From the NCBI GenBank assembly GCA_944323255.1, contig CALURU010000008.1:1-64000 (forward strand): DNA of 64,000 nucleotides, in the 5' to 3' direction. The DNA comes from Candidatus Gastranaerophilales bacterium (lineage in GTDB: Bacteria; Cyanobacteriota; Vampirovibrionia; Gastranaerophilales; Gastranaerophilaceae). Position numbers and translations under genes: made by a program. Below, in pieces: positions 9,444 to 18,518 of this stretch (position 1 is the first letter of the stretch; each line of letters begins with the position of its first letter). Under the pieces are notes generated by a model, which did not search any database, was not told the DNA's origin, and worked only from the letters and a program-made list of their open reading frames with translations.

Positions 9444-9638
9444 ATGGTCATAAGAGTATTATTTTTGTTCGTATCTTTCATAATTCTTGTCAATATGTGT
9501 ATATTGACCTTGTGTTATTTGACCGGACAGAATTTATATCAGAAATACGGAAAACAAATTTTGATTGGATTTGGAGTTTTTGTATTTTTAGTTGCTGCTT
9601 TATATGTTGCTCTGGCTCTTCTGGCTTTAAAGTCTTAA
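9444..9638 (+). CDS. Small membrane protein
   Basis: 64-residue protein with two hydrophobic segments (residues about 3-25 and 40-62) and a short loop between them. The ATG at 9444 is preferred over an in-frame ATG at 9408 because GAGGG stands six bases before it and none precedes the other. It lies 27 bases before the SPFH gene and is probably in its operon, suggesting a helper or partner. No family recognised. Confidence 0.5.
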   Translation: MVIRVLFLFVSFIILVNMCILTLCYLTGQNLYQKYGKQILIGFGVFVFLVAALYVALALLALKS

Positions 9639-9665
9639 TAGTGAAATTTGTAAGAAGAAAGGAAA

Positions 9666-10460
9666 ATGATGGACAAAAAATTCTTTGGAATGCCTGTGCT
9701 GGTTCTTTGCCTGCTGGTGTTGTTTTTGATCTTGTGTAATCCGTTTGTTATGGTTGGACCAGGTGAAAGAGGAATTAAAATAAAACTGGGCGAAGTTCAG
9801 CCGGAAAGCTATGGTGAAGGTTTGCATCTTATCTTTCCTTTTATACAAAAATTCAAAACAATGGATGTTAAGACTCAGAAAAATACATATACCACAGCCG
9901 TTTACACAAAAGATATTCAACAAGCTAAAATTACTTACGTCATAAATTACAATGTTCAACCGGATAAGGTTAATAAACTGTTTCAGGAAGTAGGTATGGA
10001 CTATCCTTCAACTATTCTGATGCCTGTTGTTGAGGGGACGATAAAAGATATTATCGGAAAATGGAATGCTCAAGATTTAATAGCAAACAGAGAAAAAGCT
10101 ACCGGTGATATTTTGTTTAGGTTACAGCAGCAGCTTACGGATAATTATATTAATGTTACGGATTTTCAGATGACAGAAATTAATTATTCAGAGGTATTTG
10201 AAAGAGCCATCGAAAGTAAGGTAACGGCTGAGCAGGAAGCATTGAAAGCTAAAAATAAAACCGTTCAGGTGGAAGAAGAGGCAAAACAAAAGGTTATTGC
10301 TGCTGAGGCAGAGGCTAAATCTATGGCAATCAGAGCAAGAGCTTTGAGTCAGAATAAATCTCTTGTACAGTATGAGGCAGTGCAGAAATGGGATGGTAAA
10401 ATGCCTCAGTATATGCTTGGAAATTCAGTCCCTTTTATTAATGTAAGTCCGTCTAAGTAG
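9666..10460 (+). CDS. SPFH/prohibitin-family membrane protein (HflC-like)
   Basis: 264 residues: one N-terminal membrane anchor (about 6-28), then an SPFH domain starting VGPGERGIKIKLGEV, then an Ala/Glu/Lys-rich coiled coil (about 180-235, with EAEAKSMAIRARAL). Such proteins form large membrane-associated ring assemblies that scaffold proteins or restrain the FtsH protease. No hflK partner is adjacent, so this is a stand-alone prohibitin-type protein. The ribosome site AAGAAAGGAAA precedes ATG ATG. A strong terminator follows directly. Confidence 0.85.
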   Translation: MMDKKFFGMPVLVLCLLVLFLILCNPFVMVGPGERGIKIKLGEVQPESYGEGLHLIFPFIQKFKTMDVKTQKNTYTTAVYTKDIQQAKITYVINYNVQPDKVNKLFQEVGMDYPSTILMPVVEGTIKDIIGKWNAQDLIANREKATGDILFRLQQQLTDNYINVTDFQMTEINYSEVFERAIESKVTAEQEALKAKNKTVQVEEEAKQKVIAAEAEAKSMAIRARALSQNKSLVQYEAVQKWDGKMPQYMLGNSVPFINVSPSK

Positions 10461-10463
10461 AAT

Positions 10464-10495
10464 AAAAAAGCCCCCGATATTCGGGGGCTTTTTTT
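10464..10495 (+). terminator. Rho-independent terminator
   Basis: AAGCCCCCGA / TCGGGGGCTT forms a GC-rich stem with a minimal loop, followed by seven T. It closes the operon 9444-10460. Confidence 0.9.
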
Positions 10496-10513
10496 GTGTG
10501 AATATTCTCGTGA

Positions 10514-10519
10514 TATAAT
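10514..10519 (+). promoter_or_regulatory. -10 box of a probable leaderless promoter
   Basis: Perfect TATAAT ends six bases before the ATG at 10526. No ribosome site lies in between. A weak TTGTGT at 10494-10499 is the only -35 candidate and its spacing is short (14). Confidence 0.5.
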
Positions 10520-10525
10520 TGTCGT

Positions 10526-11275
10526 ATGAAAATTACCGTACTTGTTGAGAATAATACAAGAATTGATAACTATTTGCTGGCAGAACCGGCTCTATCTTTA
10601 TTGATAGAACTTGAAGGGCGAAAAATTCTTTTTGATACTGGATATAGTGATGTATTTTTAAAAAATGCAAGAACTCTCGGAATTGATTTAACAGACATAA
10701 CGGATATTGTCTTATCTCACGGACATGACGACCATACGGGAGGTTTAAGGTATATAAAACCTAATAAAGCGGTGAAACTTACAGCTCACCCGGCTATTTT
10801 TGATGAAAAAGTCGATTCCTTCGGTATTGCGTATGGCTGTCCGGTTTTAAATGAGTATTTAGAAAACAAATTTAACCTTAATTTGACTAACGGAATTTAT
10901 AATTTAACACCGGAGCTTATATTTTTAGGTGAAATAGAAAATAATAAATCTGATGATATTGATGATTCTGCTTTAGTGTATGTTATGCAGGATAAGCTGT
11001 TTATTATAACAGGTTGTTCGCATTCGGGGATTATAAATATTATAAATTATGCTAAAAAAGTAACAGGAATTAATCAGATATACGGAGTCCTCGGAGGTTT
11101 ACATTTGCTTAATGTTTCTGATGATATTTTAAGAGAACTCGGGGAATATTTCCGCTCTGAAAATATAGAATACTTAGCACCCTGCCACTGTTGTGATTTA
11201 AGGTCAAAAATTGTTCTGTCACAAAAGAATTTCATTCAAGAAGTCTGCGCAGGCGATATAATTACTATTGTATAG
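10526..11275 (+). CDS. Metallo-beta-lactamase-fold hydrolase
   Basis: 249-residue MBL-fold enzyme. The dinuclear metal motif SHGHDDHTGGL is at about residue 63, with further ligands in GCSHSGIIN (about 168) and the C-terminal PCHCC. The pattern matches the subgroup of archaeal/bacterial proteins annotated as dihydropterin-aminobenzene-phosphate synthase-like hydrolases; the true substrate is unknown. The start follows a TATAAT box by six bases, giving a likely leaderless mRNA. It converges with the GNAT gene, overlapping by 11 bases. Confidence 0.8.
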   Translation: MKITVLVENNTRIDNYLLAEPALSLLIELEGRKILFDTGYSDVFLKNARTLGIDLTDITDIVLSHGHDDHTGGLRYIKPNKAVKLTAHPAIFDEKVDSFGIAYGCPVLNEYLENKFNLNLTNGIYNLTPELIFLGEIENNKSDDIDDSALVYVMQDKLFIITGCSHSGIINIINYAKKVTGINQIYGVLGGLHLLNVSDDILRELGEYFRSENIEYLAPCHCCDLRSKIVLSQKNFIQEVCAGDIITIV

Positions 11276-11759
11276 TATATTCCATTATATAATCGTCCAT
11301 AACGAAGCCTTTACCTATATCCGTAACATCTTTGTCAATTATTGCAAGACGGTATTTCAAATAAGCGTCAATAGTCTTTTTGTTATTCTTATTAACAGTA
11401 AGTTTAATTGATGAATAGCCAAAGTCTTTTGCAATTTCTATGACTTTTTCAAATGCAAGCCTTCCAATACCCTGGTGTCTGTACTCTTTTTTTAAATAGA
11501 GTTTTGATAAGAATAAATAATCTTCTTTTCTTGAAATTCCAAAATATCCGCATTTTATGCCGTCTTTTAAGATAAAAAAGTATGCGTAATTTTCATTTTT
11601 TATCTGCTCAATTATTGCATTTTCTGATTGGAATTTTTCCACCATGTAATCTATTTGTTCGGCTGCCAAAAGACACGGCCAGTATTCATGCCAGATTCCT
11701 GACGCCAGCTCTGCAAGCTCTTTGATATGCTCTTTATCAACAATTTTAAATTCAACCAT
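11265..11759 (-). CDS. GNAT-family N-acetyltransferase
   Basis: 164 residues with the acetyl-CoA pyrophosphate-binding motif YRHQGIGRLAFEKVI (about residue 95) and the following SIKLTVNKNNKKTIDAYLK segment typical of GNAT motif B. It transfers acetyl from acetyl-CoA to an unknown amine, possibly a protein terminus or small molecule. There is no ribosome site; TAGAAT ends six bases before the ATG. It stands alone between the MBL hydrolase and a small protein. Confidence 0.85.
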   Translation of the reverse strand: MVEFKIVDKEHIKELAELASGIWHEYWPCLLAAEQIDYMVEKFQSENAIIEQIKNENYAYFFILKDGIKCGYFGISRKEDYLFLSKLYLKKEYRHQGIGRLAFEKVIEIAKDFGYSSIKLTVNKNNKKTIDAYLKYRLAIIDKDVTDIGKGFVMDDYIMEYTIQ

Positions 11760-11825
11760 ATAATAATTCTATCATAAATAGCAAAATTTTATTTTAGGGG
11801 GTTTAATATAAATAAAGGAGAAATT

Positions 11826-12092
11826 ATGTCAGAAATATCATTCGGTTCCAGTTATAAAATTCCTGTATCACAATGGGGAATTAATAATACAAAAAAATTA
11901 CAGCTAAAGTCTCTTGTAGGTTCTTATGGCGGAAAAATTGGCGGCAAAGGGCTAGATTCTTTTGCGGTTGTTTCAATGCAGGATAAAAAAGATATGGGAT
12001 TCATTAGAAAACTTAGAAAAATCGGGTATTTTCAGTTTGAAATGTTTGAAAACAGCAATTTCCCTGAAAATTTGAAAAAGCTTTTAAAATAA
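11826..12092 (+). CDS. Small hypothetical protein with N-terminal SFG motif
   Basis: 88 residues, basic C-terminus, no membrane segment or signal peptide. Translation is supported by TAAAGGAG at ideal spacing before the ATG. The protein starts MSEISFG, resembling short N-terminal S-F-x-G motifs in the larger proteins at 16222 and 16989. No known family recognised. A terminator-like hairpin follows. Confidence 0.6.
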   Translation: MSEISFGSSYKIPVSQWGINNTKKLQLKSLVGSYGGKIGGKGLDSFAVVSMQDKKDMGFIRKLRKIGYFQFEMFENSNFPENLKKLLK

Positions 12093-12115
12093 ACATTTGA
12101 AAGTTTGAAATAAAA

Positions 12116-12150
12116 AGAAGACGTTTTCAAAATTTTGAAAACGCCTTCTA
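12116..12150. terminator. Bidirectional terminator-like hairpin
   Basis: AGAAG(A)CGTTTTCAA and its complement enclose AATT, giving a long AT-rich stem (one G-T pair) between the convergent 88-residue gene and oadB. A-rich and T-rich flanks could serve both directions. Confidence 0.6.
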
Positions 12151-12166
12151 AAATCCATAAAACAGT

Positions 12167-13342
12167 TTAGTGGCAGAGTGCCAGCAATACACCTGCAGCT
12201 ACTGCAGAACCGATAACACCGGATACGTTAGGTCCCATAGCGTGCATTAACAAGAAGTTTTGAGGATTAGCTTCCTGACCGACTTTGTTAGATACACGTG
12301 CTGCCATAGGTACTGCAGAAACGCCTGCTGACCCGATGAGCGGATTGATTTTTTCCTTGCTGAACAGGTTCATTATCTTAGCCATAATTACACCGCCTGC
12401 AGTTGCAAGTGAGAATGCAACAATACCTAAGATTAAGATGAACAATGTCTGGATTGTCAGGAACTGGTTTGCAGAAAGTTTTGAACCTACTGATAAACCG
12501 AGGAAAATTGTTACAATGTTGATTAAAGCATTTTGCATTGTATCTGACAATCTTTCAACAACGCCGCATTCTTTACATAAGTTACCGAAAGTTAAAGCTC
12601 CGATAAGCGGGCAGGCATCCGGCAGCAGAATTACGCAAAGTAATAATACGAGAAGCGGGAATACAATCTTTTCTCTTTTTGAAACTTCTCTCAACTGTGT
12701 CATCTGAATTTTTCTTTCTTCTTCGGTAGTTAAAAGTTTCATGATAGGCGGCTGAATTACAGGAACCAGTGCCATATAAGAGTATGCAGCAACAGCAATT
12801 GCACCTAAGAGTTCAGGAGCTAATCTCGTTGTAACGAAGATTGAAGTCGGACCGTCAGCACCGCCTATGATACCGATTGCAGCTGATTGCGGCATTGTGA
12901 AACCAAAGAAACATAATGCCATCAATAATGCGCCGAAAATACCGAATTGTGCTGCGCCTCCGAGTAATGCGGTTTTAGGGTTCGCAATAAGCGGACCAAA
13001 GTCTGTCATAGCACCAACGCCCATAAAGATTATTAACGGGAATAAACCTTTATGAATACCTGCTTCATAAATAACACCTAAAAATCCGGTTGGACCAGCC
13101 ATATCGCAGACCGGAATGTTTGATAATAAACCGCCGAATGCAATCGGAACTAAAAGTAACGGTTCAAACTGCTTTTTAATACCTAACCATAACAGGAATA
13201 AGCAGATAAGAATCATTATCCAGTATCCGTGCATATGTAGAAATTGTTCAAATCCGTTTGTAATTGCAGGATCGGCAGGTTTAACGAAGTTCATTATACC
13301 CGTTGAATTCCAAAGAGTTACTAAACCTTCTCCTATATTCAT
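12167..13342 (-). CDS. oadB: Sodium-translocating decarboxylase, beta subunit
   Basis: 391-residue polytopic membrane subunit that decarboxylates carboxybiotin and couples this to sodium export. The sequence shows about nine to eleven hydrophobic segments and the conserved intramembrane block [16 protein letters not shown] (about residue 175), which contains the aspartate known to be essential in the family, plus [11 protein letters not shown] near the end. Length is normal. It lies 10 bases after oadA in the operon birA-oadG-oadA-oadB. The substrate could be oxaloacetate or a related acyl donor handled by the alpha subunit. Confidence 0.93.
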   Translation of the reverse strand: MNIGEGLVTLWNSTGIMNFVKPADPAITNGFEQFLHMHGYWIMILICLFLLWLGIKKQFEPLLLVPIAFGGLLSNIPVCDMAGPTGFLGVIYEAGIHKGLFPLIIFMGVGAMTDFGPLIANPKTALLGGAAQFGIFGALLMALCFFGFTMPQSAAIGIIGGADGPTSIFVTTRLAPELLGAIAVAAYSYMALVPVIQPPIMKLLTTEEERKIQMTQLREVSKREKIVFPLLVLLLCVILLPDACPLIGALTFGNLCKECGVVERLSDTMQNALINIVTIFLGLSVGSKLSANQFLTIQTLFILILGIVAFSLATAGGVIMAKIMNLFSKEKINPLIGSAGVSAVPMAARVSNKVGQEANPQNFLLMHAMGPNVSGVIGSAVAAGVLLALCH

Positions 13343-13352
13343 TTTTACCTCC

Positions 13353-15143
13353 TTAACCTACAATTGCCAGAGCCTGTCCGGTCACAACCTTATCACCTTG
13401 ATTTACAAGGATAGATTGTACAGTACCTGCTTTTGGCGCCTTGATTTCAATTTCCATCTTCATAGCTTCAAGAACCATAATTACATCCCCAACAGCAACA
13501 GAATCACCAGGATGAGCTTCAATTCTCAGAACGTTACCAGGAACACCGGCTTTAACTTCTTCACCAGAACCGCTTCCTGCAGAAGCAGAAGTATGTTCAA
13601 TACCTTCTTTAACTGAAACGTCATAAGTTTTGCCGTTAACAGATGCTTTTCCGCCTTCAAGCTTGATAGCGTATGACTTTCCGTTAACTTTAACAGTGTA
13701 TTCGCTGCCGTTAGCTGAAACAGGAGCACAGGTTTGTGCAGGGCAGTTTTTGCGAACGCCGATTTGACCTTTGCCTTGCAGGAACATGATACCTTTTTCT
13801 TTGCAAGCACCTGCAATGAAGATATTTTCATCATTAACATCAAGTCCTGCATCCTGAAGCATTTTTGTAGCAGCTGCAATACCTTTGTTAGGGTCTTTAT
13901 CATTCAAGTCAACTACTAATTCGGTTGTAGGCTGCAAGCCAAGCTGTTCTTCAGCAATTTTAATAACTTCCGGATCCGGTTCGCAAGGAGTTTTTCCGAA
14001 ATAACCGAGAACCATCTTGCCGTAACCTTCTGCCATTTTCTTCCATTTTCCGAACATAACGTTGTTGAAAGCCTGTTGGAAATAGAATTGAGAAACAGGT
14101 GTAACTGATGTTGCAAAACCGCCTTTTTCAACAACTTCTTTCATAGCGGCAACAACTTCAGGGAATTTGTCCATAACGCCATTGTCTCTCATCATTTGAG
14201 TATTAGCTGTCAAAGCTCCGCCAGGTAACGGTGAAGAAATAATCATCGGGTTAACTGCCAGTGCTTCAGGCGGTAAGAAGTAATCTTTCATACATTCTTT
14301 GAAGATTTCTTCTGTTTCAAGAATCTTGTTAATATCAATACCGAGATCATATTCGGAACCTTTAAGAGCATGCCACATAGAAACAATATCCGGCTGAGCA
14401 GTTCCGCCTGAAACAGGTTTCATAGAAAGGTCAATACCGTCAGCACCGCCGTCAAGAGCTGCTAAGTATGCAGCTAAGCCTGTACCTGCTGTTTCGTGTG
14501 AGTGGAATCTGATATGAGCTTCTGAACCCAAAATTTCACGTGTTCTTTTAATTGTTTCATAAACTTTTCTAGGCGCAGAAGTTCCTGATGCATCTTTGAA
14601 TGCTATGCTGTCAAACGGAATTCCAGCATCAAGAATGTTTCTTAATACTCTTTCATAGAAAGCAACATCATGTGCACCGGTGCATCCGATAGGAAGTTCC
14701 ATCATTGTGATTGTAACTTCGTGTTTTAAACCGTTGTCTTTAATGCATTGACCTGAGTAAATCAAGTTGTTAACATCATTCAAAGCGTCAAAGTTTCTGA
14801 TTGTTGTAACGCCGTGTTTTTTGAATAATTTTGCGTGTAAATTAATCATATCTCTCGGTTGGGAATCAAGTCCTACAACATTAACACCTCTTGCAAGGGA
14901 TTGCAGATTAATATCCGGACCTACTGCAGCTCTGATTTTGTCCATAGTTTCAAAAGCATTTTCATTGCAGTAGAAAATCGGTGACTGGAATCTTGCACCG
15001 CCTGCAACTTCAAAATGTTTGATACCGGCAGCTACTGCTGATTTAAGCGCCGGAAGAAAATCGTCAACGAAAACTCTCGCCCCGTAAACTGATTGGAAAC
15101 CATCTCTGAAAGATGTGTCCATAACCTTAATAAGTTTTGTCAT
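13353..15143 (-). CDS. oadA: Decarboxylase alpha subunit: carboxyltransferase plus biotin carrier
   Basis: 596 residues. Residues about 1-460 are a PYC/OAD-type carboxyltransferase barrel, with metal and catalytic motifs FRDGFQS (near residue 12), AFKDASG (the lysine expected to be carbamylated) and FHSHETAG (metal histidines). A linker rich in Ala/Ser/Gly leads to a C-terminal biotinyl domain with EAMKME, the lysine being about residue 562. It removes carboxylate from oxaloacetate (or pyruvate-type substrates) onto biotin for OadB. The usual RDAHQS is RDGFQS here, so this is a divergent branch and the exact substrate is less certain. Ribosome site GAGAGG. Confidence 0.9.
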   Translation of the reverse strand: MTKLIKVMDTSFRDGFQSVYGARVFVDDFLPALKSAVAAGIKHFEVAGGARFQSPIFYCNENAFETMDKIRAAVGPDINLQSLARGVNVVGLDSQPRDMINLHAKLFKKHGVTTIRNFDALNDVNNLIYSGQCIKDNGLKHEVTITMMELPIGCTGAHDVAFYERVLRNILDAGIPFDSIAFKDASGTSAPRKVYETIKRTREILGSEAHIRFHSHETAGTGLAAYLAALDGGADGIDLSMKPVSGGTAQPDIVSMWHALKGSEYDLGIDINKILETEEIFKECMKDYFLPPEALAVNPMIISSPLPGGALTANTQMMRDNGVMDKFPEVVAAMKEVVEKGGFATSVTPVSQFYFQQAFNNVMFGKWKKMAEGYGKMVLGYFGKTPCEPDPEVIKIAEEQLGLQPTTELVVDLNDKDPNKGIAAATKMLQDAGLDVNDENIFIAGACKEKGIMFLQGKGQIGVRKNCPAQTCAPVSANGSEYTVKVNGKSYAIKLEGGKASVNGKTYDVSVKEGIEHTSASAGSGSGEEVKAGVPGNVLRIEAHPGDSVAVGDVIMVLEAMKMEIEIKAPKAGTVQSILVNQGDKVVTGQALAIVG

Positions 15144-15183
15144 TTGTTTTACCTCTCTTTATTTTGACAATTTATAAAAAATA

Positions 15184-15420
15184 TTATTTTTTTATTAATG
15201 CAGAAAGTAGTGCAACTGCAATGTTTTCATCTTCATTTGCTGATGGAGTAACATTGCTTGCAGCAGCTGTTTGAGGTACAGCTTCCGGAAAAATTTCATT
15301 TAATTTCTTTACAATTTTAGCCATAATTATCATTGAGAATATAGTTGTGCATAAAAATGCCAGCACTGTGCCCATACCAATGAACATTACAGTTAAACTT
15401 TGAATTAATGTTTCATTCAT
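15184..15420 (-). CDS. oadG: Decarboxylase gamma subunit
   Basis: 78 residues: one N-terminal membrane helix (about 8-33, starting LTVMFIGMGTVLAF), then a short cytoplasmic tail ending with Ala-rich and charged sequence. This is the usual form of OadG, which anchors the alpha subunit to OadB. The call rests on length, topology and position between birA (4-base overlap) and oadA. OadG sequence conservation is always low. Confidence 0.82.
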   Translation of the reverse strand: MNETLIQSLTVMFIGMGTVLAFLCTTIFSMIIMAKIVKKLNEIFPEAVPQTAAASNVTPSANEDENIAVALLSALIKK

Positions 15421-16136
15421 AATATGTCTCCTATAAAAAGTATGTGTTCTTGATTATCCTTATCAATTAACCTTAAAGCACCATTATCTGTTATATCTTT
15501 TGCTAACCCCGAAATTGTTTTGTCAAAGACTTTTACAGAAATATTTTTATTGAGAAAACCGGCTCTTTTTAAATACTCTTCTTTTATTAATAAAAAACCT
15601 GTTTCAATAAATTTATCATACATCAAAAAAAATCTTGCTAAAAGTTTTTTTAAAAATATTTCTTTATCAATAATTTTTCCGGTTTCAATATTCAATGATG
15701 TTGCAGGCTGGTCAATTTTATCCAGTAATTCTTTTTTTGTATTCAAATTTATTCCAAATCCGATAACAAGTCCTTTTAATTTACCCTGTTCAATAACACC
15801 TTCCGCTAATATTCCTGATATTTTTTTAGAATTGATTTGAATATCGTTAGGCCACTTTATTTTGGGAATAACTCCGTATTCTTCAAAAGTTTGTGCTAAA
15901 ACTACGCATAAATACTGGGTTAAGTTTGAATAAACTTCTCTCATATCTTCTGAAGGTTTCAAAACAATAGAAGCGTAAATATTATCTTCACCTAGATAAG
16001 CCCATTTTCTGTCGAGTCTTCCTCTTCCGGAGGTTTGATTAAAAGTGTAAACTACTGTTTTGTCGGATAAATCCTGAATATGCTCTTTAGCATATTTATT
16101 AGTAGAATCAACCTCTTCTATATAAAATAAATTCAT
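15417..16136 (-). CDS. birA: Biotin-protein ligase, monofunctional
   Basis: 239 residues. It activates biotin to biotinyl-AMP and attaches it to carrier lysines. Motifs are TSGRGRLDRKW (about residue 35, the adenylate loop), KWPNDI (about 94) and GFGINLN. The N-terminal DNA-binding domain of E. coli BirA is absent, so it should not be a repressor. Being first gene of the oad operon, it probably biotinylates OadA. TAGAAT ends six bases before the ATG with no ribosome site, so the operon mRNA may be leaderless. Confidence 0.9.
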   Translation of the reverse strand: MNLFYIEEVDSTNKYAKEHIQDLSDKTVVYTFNQTSGRGRLDRKWAYLGEDNIYASIVLKPSEDMREVYSNLTQYLCVVLAQTFEEYGVIPKIKWPNDIQINSKKISGILAEGVIEQGKLKGLVIGFGINLNTKKELLDKIDQPATSLNIETGKIIDKEIFLKKLLARFFLMYDKFIETGFLLIKEEYLKRAGFLNKNISVKVFDKTISGLAKDITDNGALRLIDKDNQEHILFIGDIL

Positions 16137-16152
16137 ATTTTTATTCTAATAT

Positions 16153-16188
16153 AAAAAAGCTGCTCTGAAAATAAATTTTCAAAACAGC
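16153..16188 (-). terminator. Terminator after the 16222 gene
   Basis: On the minus strand GCTGTTTTGAAAAT pairs with ATTTTCAGAGCAGC and is followed by a run of T. It ends the 18395-16222 transcript just before the birA promoter. Confidence 0.75.
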
Positions 16189-16221
16189 CTGTATGTACAC
16201 ATTAGGTTTGCATTTGTTTTA

Positions 16222-16989
16222 TTAAGCTGACTGCTTATATTCCTTTGTAGGATTCAACTCGATTTCTTTTGCTTTTTTAACATTAGGCTCTAAAGCAATT
16301 TCTTTAGCTCCAGAAATATTATCTTGATTGAATTCCTTGTTATTAGCATTTTGTTTTTTTGTTTTTTTCCAAGCAAGATACTTGTCTCCTGCCCAGTTTG
16401 CCAGTGGAGTTATTGCTACCGGTGTTGCAAATCTGTAAATGGTTGTAAATGTGAGTAATCCCATTAATGCGCCGAAGAGCTTTAACTTAGTTCCTAAAGA
16501 TTTTGTTAATTGTTCGCATTTTTCAGGAGAAATTTTTCCTAAGGCCATTTGTTGGCGTTTTAGTCCGGAATATCTGTATTCCATATTTTTATTAAAATCT
16601 TTAAGTTTATAATCTACTGCGTAAGCACATACCGTAGGAATTGCAAAACAGCCTATCTGGTTAATTCCGAGTGTTGTTCTTTTGTCATTATCTAATTTTT
16701 TATTAGTTATTGTTTGGTAAAAATATACACTGCTTGTTAGTAAAGATCCTAATGTTGCCATATGCTGGGTCATTAACTTTGAAGCTCCTGCCAAATTGCC
16801 TGAGAGTGTATGCATCCATTCTTGATCCAACATTTTGTTTGCATATTTTTCACCGTATACCTTGCCTATCTTGTCCCAAAACTTACCGCAAAAATTTGGG
16901 GTATTAAGCGTTTCCGTATTATTTTGTTTATTTGTTTGATTATACTTTTGTGTTTTATATTGTTGACTATTAATATTTTGAATTCTCAT
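16222..16989 (-). CDS. Hypothetical membrane-associated protein (FxG motif)
   Basis: 255 residues, family not recognised. A polar Gln/Asn/Thr-rich N-terminus runs into PNFCGKFW (about residue 31). Two to three hydrophobic segments follow (about 80-95, 110-125, 165-190), then a charged, low-complexity C-terminus. There is no cleavable signal peptide. It starts on the last base of the upstream gene's stop codon, so it is co-translated with that larger protein, which has a similar layout. A lineage-specific pair is likely; function unknown. Confidence 0.6.
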   Translation of the reverse strand: MRIQNINSQQYKTQKYNQTNKQNNTETLNTPNFCGKFWDKIGKVYGEKYANKMLDQEWMHTLSGNLAGASKLMTQHMATLGSLLTSSVYFYQTITNKKLDNDKRTTLGINQIGCFAIPTVCAYAVDYKLKDFNKNMEYRYSGLKRQQMALGKISPEKCEQLTKSLGTKLKLFGALMGLLTFTTIYRFATPVAITPLANWAGDKYLAWKKTKKQNANNKEFNQDNISGAKEIALEPNVKKAKEIELNPTKEYKQSA

Positions 16990-18395
16990 TATGCCACCGC
17001 CTTTCCGGCTGAAGTATTTTCTTGTTTTGGATTTAATTGAATGTTATTTTGAATATTTTGTATTTGCTCCGGTTTCTTTTTCTTTTCCAGGTGGAATACA
17101 TTTTTAAGAATAGCAGGAATTAGAGCAATTGTTGCAGTTGCAACAGCAGGTCTTGTTACTATATCAGGAAGCCATATTAGTAATTTATATAATATTGTGT
17201 TGCTTGCATCTGCATCCAACATATTCTGTGTTATTTCTGTACCAAGTTTATCAGGAACTTTTGCTGCATCATAATCCTTAATATTTTTCTGGTATGCACA
17301 GTATTTTGTTTCTTTTTTGCCTGTAGTTTCAGTTCTTTTTATGCCGGAGTATAATGGAATTGCATCGTGAGTTTCCCTATATGAGGAAATATATACGTTG
17401 TCCATTAAATCTGGCATAAATGTTGAGCCGTCTTTGTTTTTCCATTCAAGCGGATTAATTCTTTTACCATCTTTTTCAATTGTTGCTATGTCTAACTTGT
17501 CAAATGTTTCTCCAAGGAATTTCTTATCGGCGAGTCCTAGTGAGAAGTAATTTTTTCCCATGCCTTCTTCTTTGATTTCTATAAACATATCTTGTGGTTT
17601 AAATTTAAGTTTTTCACCGTTTTTAGTTGTCCATTCACTTACTGGTTTTCCAAGCATTGCAGCTCTATCAATATCTAAACCGAAGTCTGTTTTTAAAGTG
17701 TTTTCTGATATTGTTTCAATTGGTCTAGGTTTTGCGACCATCATAACGTCTTTAGTTTCCTTTGAAAATTTGTTGCCAAAAATATCCAACCACTCATTCA
17801 TAGGTTTTCTTATGCCATTAGCATCCTTTATAGAATTTAAGTCAACATGTGGGAACATTTTCTTGATATGATTTTCTTTTAATTTATGAAGTAAATGTTG
17901 TTGTGCATATTTTACACCTTTAGAGAAAGGCACTGCTATCAATAATGAACTTGCAAGTCCGACAAGACCTGATGATATTGAGTGAGCGGATGCATATTTA
18001 TTGTTGTCTTTATCCTTAGCCGGAAGAGCCATAATCGCAAGAGGTCTAAGCAAGCCGCAAATAATTGCAGAAATTGCAGCTTGAACAAAAACTTCATGAC
18101 TCATTAAATCAAGTATCTTATCAAAAACACCGCCGGTGAGAAATTTATCATACCATTTCTTCTCTTTACCTGCGGTGTTTATAATTCTTTTTGCTGTTTC
18201 TTTTCCAGCTTTAATAAATTCTTTTTTGCCCTTAAAAGACACATTTCCCTCATACGTATCTTGTTGGTCATAAAGGTGCTGCTTTCGCATGCGTTCCGAA
18301 TAATTTAATCTAAGCTCATTGGATGGGATAGGTACATTGTTGGTTGATTGCATTCTCCCCAACGAGTTTAGATTTTGCGTTGTATGAATCTTCAT
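16989..18395 (-). CDS. Hypothetical membrane-associated protein (FxG motif)
   Basis: 468 residues from the ATG at 18395, placed seven bases after GGA; a TTG further upstream lies inside that ribosome site and is unlikely. The N-terminus is polar and leads to NVSFKGKKEF (about residue 51), echoing the N-terminal FxGK motif of the next gene. There are hydrophobic stretches at about 105-125, 140-160 and near 410-425, with a soluble middle. No enzyme motif is visible. Promoter and divergent gene lie in 18396-18518. Confidence 0.6.
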   Translation of the reverse strand: MKIHTTQNLNSLGRMQSTNNVPIPSNELRLNYSERMRKQHLYDQQDTYEGNVSFKGKKEFIKAGKETAKRIINTAGKEKKWYDKFLTGGVFDKILDLMSHEVFVQAAISAIICGLLRPLAIMALPAKDKDNNKYASAHSISSGLVGLASSLLIAVPFSKGVKYAQQHLLHKLKENHIKKMFPHVDLNSIKDANGIRKPMNEWLDIFGNKFSKETKDVMMVAKPRPIETISENTLKTDFGLDIDRAAMLGKPVSEWTTKNGEKLKFKPQDMFIEIKEEGMGKNYFSLGLADKKFLGETFDKLDIATIEKDGKRINPLEWKNKDGSTFMPDLMDNVYISSYRETHDAIPLYSGIKRTETTGKKETKYCAYQKNIKDYDAAKVPDKLGTEITQNMLDADASNTILYKLLIWLPDIVTRPAVATATIALIPAILKNVFHLEKKKKPEQIQNIQNNIQLNPKQENTSAGKAVA

Positions 18396-18518
18396 CATAG
18401 TTTCCAATCTAAATTAACTGTCTACACATTTATCTTAAACCAAAGAAAAATTTTTTTTGCTAGTTGTTTACAATTTTGTTACAATTGTTTTGGAAGAAGA
18501 TTTTTTATCGGGTTTGGT

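Noticed and set aside
12285-12707. 140-residue open frame opposite oadB
   Set aside because: Antisense to a clear decarboxylase beta subunit, Pro/Thr-rich shadow translation, no ribosome site.
13116-13616. 166-residue open frame spanning the oadB/oadA boundary on the other strand
   Set aside because: Shadow of two conserved genes with no family features.
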